NCBI GenBank assembly: GCA_039707465.1
Contig: CM077643.1
Coordinates: forward strand, 324,079,919-324,143,918
Length of the DNA stretch: 64,000 nt
Source of the DNA: Rhabdophis nuchalis
Taxonomy: Eukaryota; Chordata; Lepidosauria; Squamata; Natricidae
Direction of reading: 5' to 3'
Below are positions 1 to 11,572 of this stretch, in pieces. The notes under the pieces were generated by a model that worked only from the letters and a program-made list of their open reading frames with translations, ran no database searches and was not told the origin of the DNA. The position numbers and the translations under genes were made by a program. Each line of letters begins with the position of its first letter. Within the stretch, counting starts at the first letter, position 1.

Positions 1-7
1 GCTATAA

Positions 8-233
8 CAGGGGTAGTCAACCTTTTTATACCTACCGCCCACTTTTGTATCTCTGTTAGTAGTAAAATTTTCTAACCGCCCACCGGTTCCACAGTAATGG
101 TGATTTATAAAGTAAGGAAGTCAAATTAAATTTAAAAAGGAAAGTGCTTCAGTATCGGATAAAACCCCTACCGTCCACCATGAAAGCTGGAACGCCCACT
201 AGTGGGCGGTAGGGACCAAGTTGACTACCACTG
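8..233. mobile_element. hAT-type MITE, family A (226 bp)
   Basis: The ends are CAGGGGTAGTCAACC and, inverted, CAGTGGTAGTCAACTTGG. Immediate flanks repeat (T)GCTATAA at 1-7 and 234-241, an 8-bp target duplication cut by the window edge. A second copy lies at 32959-33183. There is no coding capacity. Confidence 0.85.
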
Positions 234-544
234 TGCTATAACATCACTGAGGATCAAAGAACTGATTCTGATTCTGGAGTATGCCAAGACCTTATAGAAA
301 TATGTTACCAGACAAGTAAGACTAAGGGTAATTAAACTACTTGTCTCTCATGCTGATGCTGGCCCAAAATGAAACTGGCCCAAGAGACTGCTGTCTAGGT
401 GTCATGTTTTGCTCAGGTGTTCTGTTCAGATGAGAATTACCACAGTCCACAAGTGGAAGGGAGTGGGAGATGTCTCATATTTTTTTAGTCCTACTCTGTA
501 TGCCAAGAAAGTGTGATCCAATCACTTTTCTTTTGTGGGTAGGT

Positions 545-1065
545 CTATGAGGACATATACAATACAATGCAATGCAATGCAATGCAATACCAGAGTTGGA
601 AGGGACCTTGGAGGTCTTCTAGTCCAACCCCCTGCCTAGGCAGGAGCCCTATACCATTTCAGACAAATGGCTACCCAACATCTTCTTAAAGACTTCCAGT
701 GTTGAGGCATTCACAACTTCTGGAGGCAAGCAGTTCCACTGATTAATTGTTCTAACTGTCAGGAAATTTCTCCTCAGTTCTAAGTTGCTTTTCTCCTTGA
801 TTAGTTTCCACCCATTGCTTCTTGTTCTACCCTCAGGTGCCTTGGTGAATAGTTTGACTCCCTCTTCTTTGTGGCAACCCTTGAGATATCGGAAGACTGC
901 TATCATGTCTCCCCTAGTCCTTCTTTCTATTAAACTATACATACCCAGTTCCTGCAACCGTTCCTCATATGTTTTAGTCTCCAGTCCCCTAATCATCTTG
1001 GTTGCTCTTCTCTGCACTCTTTCCAGAGTCGCCACGTCTTTTCTACATCTTGGAGACCAAAAATA
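545..1065 (-). mobile_element. CR1 LINE, 5'-truncated 3' end with AATGC microsatellite tail
   Basis: The minus strand encodes the end of CR1 ORF2 ([20 protein letters not shown] and RTINQWNCLPPEVVN). The 3' tail (plus-strand 562-590) has become an AATGC pentanucleotide run. It is truncated at about 1065 and not functional. Confidence 0.9.
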
Positions 1066-1409
1066 TGGTTTCTCTCTGAGTGAGCAAGGAACATCCAACA
1101 GAATTATAGGATGACAAAGGTGAAAATAAATTAAAGTAATCTGGTTCAACACTCTGTTCACACTGAGTTTTTTACCAGTCTACATATGAACCAATGGGAG
1201 CGATCAGATCTACAGATTTTCTCCATGACAATCTATCCCTCATCTCGTCTTTCAAGTCTCCGAATGTCCATGGCCACTCCAACTGAATCCATTCACTTTG
1301 CTACCGGTCATCCTTTTCTTCTCTTTCCTTCCACTTTTCCAGTGTTGGAACCTTTTCCAGAGAGCTAGGACTCCACGGTGGAGTGTTCAAGGTAGGGTAA
1401 TTTAAGCCT

Positions 1410-1612
1410 GGTTATTTTTGCCTTGAGTGAAAAGGCACCATCTGGATTTGGTTTGTTTCCTTGGCTCTTCTTGGTGTTCTCAGGAGTCTTCTCCGATGCC
1501 AAAGTTCAAAGGCATCAATACTCTCCCTATTCTGCTTCTTTAAAGTCCAATTTTCACTTCCATAGAGGTTCACTGGGAATAGCACAGCTTGCACGATTCT
1601 GATCTTGGTGGG
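1410..1612 (-). mobile_element. BovB (RTE) LINE fragment
   Basis: The minus-strand translation contains LYGSENWTLKKQNRESIDAF and ELWHRRRLLRTPRR. This matches the conserved BovB/RTE pattern after the reverse transcriptase domain (YG.E.WTLKK..R..IDAFELW..RRLL). It is about 200 bp, severely truncated. Confidence 0.8.
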
Positions 1613-1623
1613 TATAGATCAGT

Positions 1624-2216
1624 GATGGTGTCATCGCATCTCAAAATGCAATGTGTGTGCAACCCTACCCCCTGGTGCATGCACCTGTGACCCCCCAGGC
1701 ATGCATATGTGAGACACACACCCGCACGCCACCTCCCCCCATGCATGAACCCCACCCCTCACCCATATTTTTCTTCCAGGTTGGTGCAGGAGGCTTTCCA
1801 AGCCCAAAAACAGGTGTGGGGCGCTGCATGTGCCCCATTTTGTGCCTGGAAGGCCTCCTACAACAATCTGGAAGCCATGACGGGAGCTTGCTCCTCCTGG
1901 GCCCCATTTTGGGCCTGGAAGGTCTCCTGCACCCACCTGGAAGCCAAAATGGAGCATGGGGGTGCTGCATAAAGCCCCAAAATGCAATACAAGCACCTCC
2001 CTTGCATGCGACCTGCTCCCCACGCATGCACGCATGTTCCCGCATGCGCCCCTCTGCTCATGCATGCATGGCATAGACCCAAAGACCAGCTGGCCAGTGG
2101 GAGGCATGTGCGCATGCACGGTGGAGCTGGGCTGGGTCAACAGCTATCGTGCCTGCAGAGAGGCCTCTGATTGCCACCTGTGGCACGCGTGTCATAGGTT
2201 CACCATTATGGGTAAA
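1624..2216. mobile_element. hAT-like MITE, family CAGTGATGG
   Basis: It starts CAGTGATGG and ends ..GTGGCACGCGTGTCATAGGTTCACCATTA, the signature of a family also at 22348, 29528, 30075 and 44442. The interior is rich in CATGCATG and CACACA steps. Open frames here on both strands are composition artefacts. Confidence 0.65.
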
Positions 2217-4200
2217 TATTTCCAAGGTCTTCACCGATGCTGTGTGAAATGTTGGTCTGTTGTATATTTCATGGCTGTTTGTTCCTTTCAGGAACCATTT
2301 CCCCCCATTTTGAGTAGAGGAAAGGGCTGGATCCCCTGGATCTCTGTGTATATGAAAATGTACATTGATCTCTTTACAGTATATGTAAAGTACAGCATCT
2401 CTATTGAATTGGATTGCAAGCATCTTACAGTGGAATTATATGATGAGAGAATAAAGATCACCAATCACCTCTCTGTCAGCTCGTGAAGACTGTTTGTCTT
2501 CCATTAAGAGCTGTCAGCTTCTGATTCTGTTCGCATCTCAGCTATCTCACCTATGAACTGTGGCAAGAAATATAGCCACTCGATTGCCATTGATAGAGGC
2601 CCCTGTGTTTAGATTAATAAAACATTTTATCAGAAAGGAGGAAGAGAATTTTAAATGGTCATTCATAGGCAGCCTGAGAATTAAACAAGCCACAAGAGTC
2701 AAGAATGAAATCCTGGGCTTAGAAATTGAGGGAAACTAGCAATAAAAAGGGTGAATCATTTGGGCAACATATTCTTTTCATTCCAAAAGCTAAGTAAGTA
2801 TCTGGGTCACAAGATCTTATCCCAGAGTTATTTTTTTTCTGCCCAGAAGCTTAGAATATCTAGAAATAATGCAGGTTTACAGCTTTCATCTTTTACTTTC
2901 TGTACAAAAAGCTTCACTGTTTCCAATATGTACTCCATCCATATCTATCCGGCTCAAGGTCTAGTGCGCCAAGCTAAATTCCAGTTCTACAAAAAAATAT
3001 GAGGCATGAAACCATCTACAAACAGCCTCTGAAATACTACAATTCCCATCTACTTGTATCATCTCCTACAAAGTCTGGTTAGTCACAGCTAGGAACTTTT
3101 CTCTCATCTCCTTCTCTTTTTCTACCTTGATGCCCGTCTTTCATCCAATTCTTCTGAAACTTAGTTTTTGAGAATCATCCTTTATTTTCCTTAGCAATCC
3201 TCAAAGTTGATGTTTTTCTATAAGATGCATAAGCTGATTATTTTCCAGGAAAAAAGCCTTTCCATTTCTATAGCCTGTTTTGAATGGCTTCATCTTTTGC
3301 ACATTTCCATTCATGGTACGCACAAATGTATGCAGCAAGATACATAATATGAATAGGAATGAAATTAATTCCTTTGTCTTGATTGCTGATGCCCATGTGT
3401 CCAAGAAGTAAGTCAAGAATGCTATTCATTTTTTAGTGTTTAGGGTTAGGCAGCTACATTTCTGGATTTCCTATTATTGTTTTGGTAAATGGGTGTATAT
3501 ATTAATTTGTATAGAGTGTGATCTCCAAATAATTTGTCTCCAACTCAGAATATTACAGATATGCAGTCAGCTGATCAAGACAGCAGCAAATTTCTGTAAC
3601 TTCTCTCCGGTTACAGAACTTCCTTTCAATGACATTCCTGCTGATTGCTATGCAATTACAATCAGTTTTCAAATCAACTGGCTTGGAGATAAATATACCG
3701 TAATATAGAAATATGAATTTCTTTCTGTTGATGACTATTTTACTACTTACTGTGTTATCAAATCAATCAAGTTTTTGTGTGAGGAATATCTTCAAGTTTC
3801 TATCTTCTCAATTGTTTCTTTCCAGTGGTTTTTCTCCTTTTCAGACTTAAAAAGCTCCTAGTTTTACCAGATCGCAAAATATTGCATTATTGTATTGCTT
3901 ACCAGAATAGAATTAGCCAATAATGAGATGGTGGGTTCTTTTTGCTTGCATATGTTTCTTTCCTTGGGTGTGTTCCCGTGGGATACATATAAAGTCTTCT
4001 CATCGTTGTGTTAGGCTATTAAATAACAAATTATCAAAGTGGAGAATGTCAGACTATGGAAATGAGCAAATAGCTGTTCTCATCTGCATATACCTCCTCT
4101 TCGGAAAATACTTAAGCATCCTTGAAAGACCTCAGAGAAGGCTTAGGCAGCTGAAATAATAAATGGGAAGATTAATGTGCATGCAAGGAAAAGGATGAAG
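2217..4200. other. intergenic, no feature recognised
   Basis: This is AT-rich unique-looking DNA. Short open frames on both strands show no known domain, splice context or codon bias. No clear transposon termini were seen. Confidence 0.5.
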
Positions 4201-4289
4201 TTCTGACTGCATTTTAAGAAGGAAAAACACAGACCGGAAATGGAGCCACTTCAAAGCTTTTTATGGGGGAGCTGATCTGAGATACTCTA

Positions 4290-4840
4290 TCTCGGTGATG
4301 GCTAACCTTTTTCCCATCGCGTGCCAAAAGTGGGGGGAGCGCAAGGGGGTCGTGCACAGGAGTGCCTACACCCATAATCCTATGCGTGTGACACACACAC
4401 ACACGGTGTGCATGCGTTGTGTGAACCCTGCCCTCCCCCTGCTTTTGGCGTGTAATGGACCTGTTTTTCACCCTCCCCAGGCTCCCAAGTCTTTCTAGGA
4501 GCCTGGGGAGGGTGAAAATGGCTCCACCCCACCCCCAGAGGTCCTCCGGAAGCTTCAGGAGGCTGCCCTGAAACCTCTGGAGGGAGAAAAAGAATCCAAT
4601 GAGCAAATCGGAAGTTCAGGAACAAACTTCTGGGTTGCCTGTAGGGCCATTTTTCTCCATCCAGAGGCTTCAGGGAAGCCTCCTGAAGGCTCCAGAGGGC
4701 GAAAAACGGCCCTACTGGCAACCTGGAAGTCTGTTCCTGAACTTCCGAGTTGCCCATAGAGCTGTTTGTTGTCCTCTGGAGACTTCAGGAGGCTTCCCTG
4801 AAGCCTTCAGAGGGAGAAAAATGGCCCAATGAGCAAACTG
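4290..4840. mobile_element. hAT-like MITE of the GTGATGGCTAACC family with internal repeats
   Basis: It opens GGTGATGGCTAACCTTTTTC. A 17-bp-arm hairpin lies at about 4472-4516 (CACCCTCCCCAGGCTCC and its complement). From 4550 to 4840, an 85-bp motif (..CTTCAGGAGGCTTCCCTGAAG..GAGGGAGAAAAATGGCC..) recurs about three times in alternating orientation. The far terminus is not clear. Confidence 0.55.
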
Positions 4841-5013
4841 TAAGTCCATTTGAATCGAAGGTTTCTCTTATTTCATACTGATCAAATATTTTTGGTAACT
4901 AAGGCAGAAAAGACCTCCCAGAGGAATTACAGACCCAGACTAAAACTGGGGAGTACCCATCATTCAAATCAGCTGCTTTTGCCCAATATGAGAGTCAGTT
5001 TGGTGGAGTCAAT

Positions 5014-5160
5014 TTGGTGGAGTGGTGAAGGCATCAGGTTGGAGACCGGTGATTGAAGTCCCACCTTCCGCACAAAGCCAGTTGGGTGACCTTGAGTCAG
5101 TCACTCCCTCTCAGCCCCTAGGAGGAAAGCAAGAGGCAAACCACTTCTGAAAAACCGTAG
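5014..5160 (+). mobile_element. tRNA-derived SINE (Sauria-like), 5' part
   Basis: The sequence from GTGGTGAAGGCATCAGG through AGTCCCACCTTCCGC and GTGACCTTGAGTCAGTCACT matches the tRNA head and conserved core of squamate SINEs. The 3' part is replaced by an opposite SINE. Confidence 0.7.
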
Positions 5161-5184
5161 TCATGTGGCTGGCATGATTAAACG

Positions 5185-5398
5185 CCGAAGACGTACAGAA
5201 CGCTGTGACCTTCCCAAGAAACGTGGTTCCTATTTTTCTACTTGCATTTTTACATGCTTTCGAACTGCTTGGTTGGCAGAAGCTGGGACAAGTAACGGGA
5301 GCTTACTCCATTATGTGGTGCTAGGGATTCAAACCACCGAACCGCCAACCTTGTTGATCAACAAGCTCAGCGTCTTTGCCACTGAGCCACCACGTCCA
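5185..5398 (-). mobile_element. tRNA-derived SINE, inverted
   Basis: On the minus strand it begins GGACGTGGTGGCTCAGTGGC, containing a perfect box A, followed by a box B-like GGTTTGAATCC. The body (TCGAAAGCATGTAAAAATGC) matches the SINE at 35566-35878. The second arm makes this a head-to-tail SINE cluster. Confidence 0.75.
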
Positions 5399-6010
5399 TA
5401 TTTTTAAAAATAGCCATGATACAAATATAAAGATGAGATACTAAGGATCTGAGGAACCCCAACAGCAAAACCAATAAAAACAAAAACAAAAATGACGTTT
5501 CACCAAAGCTCAGATCCCTCCAGACAAGGGTTGTTTTAACAGACTTTTAGAAGTCTGCCTTGTTTATTTATTTATTTTATTTTATTCAATTTATATCCCG
5601 CCCTTCTCCAACAGGACCCAGGGCGGAAGGGATGAGGTGACCAACTGGATCAACTCCACATTCTAATGACATTGAATGAAAATCTACCAAAACCACATAG
5701 AATAGGACTAGAATGATAGTGTGTATGTTTATCAGCCAGAGTTCTTGGTGGGTCTTGTGATAATCCCCGTATAGTTGAGCAAGGGAAAAGGTCTTTGTGT
5801 GGGTGAGTCCAAGCTAAGAAGATCCCAGAAAAGACCGTGATTTCTTTCCAGCAAGGTAGACTCATAAGAACTTAAGAGATGGGCTGTTGTAGAATTCAGT
5901 CACAATTTATGGCAAACTCAGCAAGTACAAGTCAAGCTACATGATCTACACTGTTTAGTCTTTCCCTGCAGGATTTAACATCTGAAGCAGCTTCTTAACT
6001 CTGCCCAATT
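5399..6010. other. intergenic; LINE-like 3' tail at 5570-5640
   Basis: A stretch TTTATATCCCGCCCTTCTCC..CAGGGCGG at about 5570-5630 resembles the inverted terminal sequence of L2-type elements also seen at 43370 and 56066. The rest shows nothing recognisable. Confidence 0.4.
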
Positions 6011-6155
6011 GTTGGTTGTGTTCAGGGATGGGCTGCTGGGGGTTTGCAAGGGTTCAGAAGAACCTCTGCCTAAGATTCTGTGCAGTTCGGAGAATCACAA
6101 ATCCCACTCCTGGCTGGCCCCGTGCCCCTCAACTCCCAGTAGTCTCTGTGTAGCC

Positions 6156-6290
6156 CAGGGATGTCCAAACTTGGGAACTTTAAGACTTGTGGACTTCAAC
6201 TCCCAGAATTCCCCAGCCAGCATAGCTGGCTGGGGAATTCTGGGAGTTGAAGTCCACAAGTCTTAAAGTTCCCAAGTTTGGACATCCCTG
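6156..6290. mobile_element. palindromic hAT MITE (135 bp, perfect arms)
   Basis: Two 66-bp arms are exact reverse complements around a 3-bp centre. Termini are CAGGGATGTCC/GGACATCCCTG. The 8-bp target duplication GTGTAGCC flanks it at 6148-6155 and 6291-6298. Confidence 0.92.
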
Positions 6291-6669
6291 GTGTAGCCCA
6301 TTTAGGATGCAGCTAAGTGCAGAGCACGCATGGAAGCTTGGGGAGGGCAAAACATGGGCCTACCAAAGGCTGCGGAGCCCATTTTCACCCTCAGCCTCCG
6401 GAGCCCAGGGAGAGAAAAAACGCCCTCTCCCCCATAGTGCAGGAGACAGTCTAGGCCACGCCCACCATGGCCATGCCTACCCAACAATCAGAACCTCTTG
6501 CTAAAATTTTTGAAGCCCACCCCTTGGTCATGTTGATTACTTACTGCTGTATTTTGGGGGGAAATATTGTTCCAAATCTTTCCACTTTTCTCCCACTTTC
6601 TAATTGAATCCATCTACTTGAAAAATATACTATACAAACAAACAGGTTTGTTTTAATGAATATGATTTT

Positions 6670-6714
6670 ATGTAGGATTACATATGCTATTGAATAGCAT
6701 ATGTGATCCTACAT
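6670..6714. repeat. 45-bp near-perfect palindrome
   Basis: The 22-bp arms ATGTAGGATTACATATGCTATT and AATAGCATATGTGATCCTAC.. flank a single G with one mismatch. No target duplication was recognised. Confidence 0.8.
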
Positions 6715-6867
6715 AACACTAAGCATCTACAAGTGGCATTTTTTTAATAAAACCATGACATAGATTGTTTCAACCGGTCTATATGTCATCTGATCTTTTA
6801 CTTATGCCACGCTGGGTTTTTTCCCCCCCAGCTTTTATATCTTTTCTAGTTCAACATGCATTTTCTT

Positions 6868-7129
6868 CAATAGATAGAGACTAACAAAGGAGAGAAGCAA
6901 CCTAGAACTAAGGAGAAATTTCCTGACAGTTAGAACAATTAATCAGTGGAATGACTTGCCTCCAGAAGTTGTGAATGCTCCAACACTAGAAGTTTTTAAG
7001 AAGAGATTGGACAACCATTTGTCTGAAACAGCATAAGGTTTCTTGCTTGAGCAGGGGGCTGAACTAGAAAACCTCCAAGGTACCTTCCAACTCTGTTATT
7101 CTATTCTATTCTATTCTATTCTATTCTAT
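6868..7129 (+). mobile_element. CR1 LINE 3' end with (ATTCT)n tail
   Basis: It carries the CR1 ORF2 end and 3' UTR (AGGAGAAATTTCCTGACAG..CCTCCAGAAGTTGTGAATGC). It ends in a pentanucleotide ATTCT run at 7097-7129. This AATAG-class tail is known from snake CR1 copies. Confidence 0.88.
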
Positions 7130-7218
7130 ATAGAACATCTACAATTAATCAAAGTATGGTTTCCTGGTTTCGCAAATAGAAGAGCAATTACATGTTTGCT
7201 TTCTCAAAACACCTTGAA

Positions 7219-8540
7219 TACTCCAGGATAGGCTATTTTGGCCAGACTAATCTTATTGCATTCTTTGACAAAGTGACAAAATTAGTGCACCAGAGGAATG
7301 ATGTTGATTTAGTTCACTTGGACTTCAGTACAGCATTTGATAAAGTAGACCATAACCTACTACTAGATAAAGTAGAAGAATGTGGGTTAGACAGCATCAC
7401 CATGGATTCGTAACTGGCTGACCAACCACACTCAACGTGTAGTCCTCAATGGAACTGCACCTACATGGAGGGAAGTATGCAGTGGAGTACCCCAAGGCTC
7501 TGCATTAGACCCAGTACTCTTCAACATCTTCATCAATGATTTGGATGAGGGGATAGATGGGGAACTCATCAAATTTGCGAACGACACCAAGCTAGCAAGA
7601 ATAGCTAACATTCCAGAAGATAGGCTGAAGATACAGAAGGACAGACTTGAACATTGGGCACTATCTAACAAAATAAAATTCAATGGTGAAAAAAGTAAAG
7701 TTCTACATTTAGGCAAGAAAATCAAAATGCACAGGTATAGTATAGGTGGTACCTCACTCAATAGTAGTAATTGTCAGAGGGATCTTGGCGTCCTAGTGGA
7801 TAACCATTTAGATATGAACCAGCAGTGTGCAGCAGCTGCCAAAAAAGCCAACACAGTTCTAGGCTGCATAAACAGGATAGAATCAAGATCATGTGAAGTG
7901 TTAATACCACTACATAATGCCTTGGTAAGGCCACACTTGGAATACTGCATTCAGTTTTGGTCACCATGATGTAAAAAGATGTGGCGACTCTAGAAAGAGT
8001 GCAGAGAAGATCAATAAATATGATTAGGGGACTGGAGACTAAAACCAGAAATGGGTTGCCAATTTCTTTAATACCATTCCGGGCGTGCTCCCACATGCAC
8101 AATGCTTCTGTGCATGCGCAGAAGCATCTAGGCAGGTGGCCGGAGCCTCCCGCTGCCGCTACTACTGGTTTGGCCGATCTGGGCTGAACCGGCAGCAACC
8201 CATCTCTGGCTAAAACATATGAAGAACAGTTGTGGGAATTGGGTATGTCTAGTTTAATGAAAAGAAAGACTAAGGGAGACATGATAGCAGTGTTCCAATA
8301 TCTCAGAGGTTTCCACAAAGAAGAGGGAGTCAAACTATTCTCCAAGGCACCTGAGGGCAGAACAAGAAGCAATGGGTGGAAACTAATCAAGGAGAGAAGC
8401 AACTTAGAACTGAGGAGAAATTTCCTGACAGTCAGAACAATTAACCTCTGGAACAAATTGCCTCCAGAAGTTGTGAATGCTCCAACACTGGAAGTTTTTA
8501 AAAAGATATTGGATAACCATTTGTCTGAAGTGGTGTAGGG
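7219..8540 (+). mobile_element. CR1 LINE ORF2 fragment, broken, with nested MITE
   Basis: It covers the reverse transcriptase core to the ORF end: LDFSTAFDKVDHNLLLDKVE, a stop at about 7411, then ELIKFANDTKLA. The catalytic FADD motif reads FAND. It continues to [16 protein letters not shown] and the C-terminal GMSSLMKRKTKGD..; a MITE at 8046-8208 interrupts it. Clearly dead. Confidence 0.9.
8046..8208. mobile_element. hAT MITE nested in CR1
   Basis: Termini are CAGAAATGGGTTGC and GCAACCCATCTCTG. The flanks ACTAAAAC (8038-8045) and GCTAAAAC (8209-8216) match at 7 of 8 bases. Removing it restores the CR1 order. Confidence 0.8.
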
Positions 8541-8830
8541 TTTCCAAACTACTCAAAATTTCTGCTACCAGTTCTCCAGAACTGGTCAGAACATGCCAAA
8601 TACCACCTAAATAGATTGCTTACCTCCATTATACACTACAGGCAGTTCTCGCTTAATGACAGTAATTGAGACCCGAATTTCGTAAACTAGGACATCATGT
8701 GGCTACATTGTTTAGTAGCAGCAATCCCAGCAGTCTTCCATTGCTGTTGTTAAGCGAAGACCTCTTTGCAACTTCCTGACAGCTTCTAACAAGCAAAGTC
8801 AATGTGGGAGCCAACAGGAAATTGCATGTC
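8541..8830. mobile_element. short palindromic MITE remnant plus Tigger-like MITE fragment
   Basis: 8541-8612 (TCCAAACTACTCAAAATTTC..AATACCACCT) matches a small MITE at 60028-60116. 8641-8830 (GGCAGTTCTCGCTTAATGAC..) belongs to the family ending GTCGAGGACTACCTG, with TA flanks elsewhere in the window. Confidence 0.55.
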
Positions 8831-9072
8831 CTGGATGGCTTGTAAATTTTAAAGAAAAAACAGATTCAACTGGCAAATTGCCATTTTGCACCCCACACTA
8901 AACCACAAATTAGCCACATTAGTTAAACTAGGGAGTTGTGTGAATTTGTCCACTGGCCTCCCAAAGGTGGACTTTCTGATTTTTCTTTGAAATTTGCAGG
9001 ACATGCAATTGCCTGCCAGCTTTGTATGAACCTGGCAGAAAACCAGGAGGGAAATGTTACGGTTTGGACCGA

Positions 9073-9116
9073 TTCACCCGAACCAGTAGTAAAAATATGC
9101 TACCTGTTCGGGTGAA
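9073..9116. repeat. small inverted repeat
   Basis: Arms TTCACCCGAAC and GTTCGGGTGAA are separated by 22 bp. It is possibly the end of a degraded MITE spanning about 8890-9120. Confidence 0.5.
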
Positions 9117-9230
9117 CTGGTATTTCCAATGATCAGATGTGTCGTGTGATTTATATTAGCTAGAAAGCAGGATTTCTAAATCACCTGGCACAGCGGATTC
9201 CCCCCCCCCCCTCCACTGTTCTACTTAACT

Positions 9231-9397
9231 TTCAGGGGCGCTCGGTAGCAGGCTCCGCCCACCCTCCCAGATGTCGTCACGTCTGTTTTTGACACTCTGC
9301 GCATGCGCGGCAGGTCCTGCACATGGCCAGAGGTGGCGTGCTCTCACATTTGCGAACCAGTAGCGAAGGTAAGTAGATTTCACCCCTGCAGAAAACT
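9231..9397. mobile_element. hAT-like MITE with an NRF1-type site
   Basis: It begins CAGGGGCGCTCGGTAGC and ends GATTTCACCCCTG. It contains TGCGCATGCGCG at 9298-9309, a perfect match to the NRF1 core consensus YGCGCAYGCGCR. Confidence 0.55.
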
Positions 9398-9399
9398 GC

Positions 9400-10168
9400 T
9401 TATTTTCCAAGGCAAGACAAGTTAGCCTACTCTGTCACCATGGAAAGTGCTTTCAAGCGATATTATTTATGTCCTCTTCCTTCAATATTTCTCTGTTTTT
9501 TAATAACTGTGGGAGTTTTACATCTCTACACAAGGCAGCAGTTAATCAAAGCGTTTGAGAGGTAGGGTGGACTATTTTACATCCTACTTTCTTTGGGTAT
9601 TCCACCGGGGCCCTTTTGTGGGGGGAATAACTTCTCTGCTGCCATTCACCAGTGGCTGAAATGCCAATCGAAGCAGAGTCTGATCCTGCCCTGAGCCTAT
9701 CCATTTCCTTGCTGCATTTCTGCTTCTAATGAAATTGAGTTTTATGGCTAGAAGGTGGGTTTTTGACAACATCTCCCTCTTGTGACAAAAAGGGCACACT
9801 GCAATGGGCTTTAGGGGATAATAAATATGTACGTCTGTTCTACAAAGGGAGAGAAAAATGGCTTATGTGCTTGTCTTCCTGCTTCCTATTTTGAGTTACT
9901 CATCCAAGGGCAAATTTTAAATTAGCATTTTTATCCTTCAGGATGAAACTGACAAGGTTTGGGAACTTAATCCTAGAAAGCTCAATGCTGCTCGTAAATC
10001 GCATTGTCATGCTGGTTGGTGCTAACATGAATCATCATTTAAAATTGCAAAAGGCACCAAGTTGCCTGTCCAGGTTTCAGCTTTGTTTGCAGAATAAAGT
10101 TCTTCATGTTCTCCAAGTCATAACTGAAAATGGAAGAGAATTAAAGATGGACATTCTGCATATGCTAT
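9400..10168. other. intergenic, nothing recognised
   Basis: There are no repeat termini and no plausible exon. The CTAT at 10165-10168 is the left target duplication of the next element. Confidence 0.45.
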
Positions 10169-10759
10169 TGTAGGATGTTAACACCCATCCCTCTCCTAGA
10201 AAAATGAAATATTCTAGGAAATATTCAAAAGGCAGAATATTATATTACCCTGGATGAGAAATGGAGAAACATGTTTTTTTTAGGCAGGAAGCATATTTAC
10301 TCTTAATAGCCCCCACCCTCCTCAATAGCCCACAGTTGATGTCTGCACTTAAGAGATAAAGAGATAGCTAGGTCTATTCATAAGCAAATGCCCCCACCCA
10401 AGATCCAACAAAGGTAGGATTAGCCCTCTACCCATCTAGCAACAGACCTCACCACATGGCACCTGGGGAGATTACATCACCCAGAAAGGCTCAAACAAGT
10501 TTGAGACTCAGGACAGCCTACAGAATTGCCCCTGCATGGCCCCATGGGAGTCTGACAACCAATCAGAATACAAGCTCAGATTCAAAAGCCCAGAGAGGGT
10601 ATAAATCCATCTTCTCTCTAACCCACCTGACTTTTTGCCCAGGACTTCAAAACATGTGATCCTGTACACCATTAAAACCATCCTTCCAATCAGTCTCCAT
10701 GAATCCAGTGTCTTTTCCCCCCACTTGGAACTGAACCCAGATGGACATTTCTTCCAACA
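10169..10759 (+). mobile_element. solo LTR of an endogenous retrovirus-like element (591 bp)
   Basis: It starts TGTAGGATG and ends TTCCAACA, with a 4-bp target duplication CTAT on both sides (10165-10168, 10760-10763). It has promoter order CCAAT (10559-10563), TATAAA (10600-10605) and an ATTAAA poly(A) signal (10671-10676). No internal viral genes are adjacent, so it is a solo LTR. A diverged relative is at 14342-14580. Confidence 0.82.
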
Positions 10760-10764
10760 CTATT

Positions 10765-11336
10765 CTGCTAAGATGTGGCTCTTCCCATTGCTTATAATAA
10801 AAATGAAATGTATCATGCATTGATTATATTCCATCAAATTGGTGTTGATTCATAGTGATCACACAGCTAAACATCTTCCATAATGATTTGTCTTCAACCT
10901 TTGGTCCTTTGGATCATCCAAAGGGCTACCCATCGACACTGCAATCGAATCTAGCTACCTTATATCACACATGCACTGCATATAGATGCATACAACGTGT
11001 TAAAAACAAAGGATTAAAAAAAAAAAACCAAGCTCCATATTCCACTGATGTGCACAAAGGTCAAACTTCCCATCTGGGCATTTGTGTACTCTGTGAAAGG
11101 GACCACCTTGTGTTAGGCTTTTCAATGCAAAAAAGCAAGCCTTGTGCTGAATTAGGGTTTATTTATGTTTGAAGTTTTTTCTAAAGCTAGTTATTAATTC
11201 TACTGAAAGCTCAACGCTAATTTGCTGAATTATGTGCTTTAAGAGAGAGCATGCTGGATTGTATGGCCTTATGACCTCATTTTCATGTTTTGTCAATGGT
11301 TAGAGAGGTTAGATAACTGTCCAACATCAGAGTTAA
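10765..11336. other. intergenic, nothing recognised
   Basis: AT-rich sequence with an A9 run at about 11017. No coding or repeat signature was identified. Confidence 0.4.
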
Positions 11337-11358
11337 GGAGGGAGGGAGGGAGGGAGGA
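11337..11358. repeat. (GGGA)n microsatellite
   Basis: Five to six GGGA/GGAG units. Confidence 0.9.
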
Positions 11359-11396
11359 AAGAAGTTTTTTTCTGAAGTTTATCATCACAAAATATA

Positions 11397-11572
11397 CCGT
11401 GTTTCCCCAAGAATAAGACAGTGTCCTTTTTTCTTTTGACCCCCGAAATAAGCACTTGGCCTTATTTTGGGGGGAGGTCTTATTATTTTTGAGGAGGCGG
11501 CGAATGTGATCACCTCATAGCTGTTGCTGTGTTACAATATTTTGGGGAGGGCTTATTTTCAGGAAAACAGGG
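11397..11572. mobile_element. TA-flanked MITE, family CCGTGTTTCCCC
   Basis: Termini CCGTGTTTCCCCAAGAAT and ..TTTTCAGGAAAACAGGG are inverted copies flanked by TA (11395-11396, 11573-11574). Related copies are at 12645, 18740, 42464 and 50561. The TA duplication points to a Tc1/mariner-type transposase. Confidence 0.75.

Noticed and set aside
1631..2140. The 169-residue histidine/cysteine-rich frame
   Set aside because: It overlaps a MITE with frames open on both strands and is rich in CATGCATG repeats. No homology was recognised.
10456..10823. Short frames inside the solo LTR as genes
   Set aside because: They lie within LTR promoter and U5-like sequence and have no recognisable domain.
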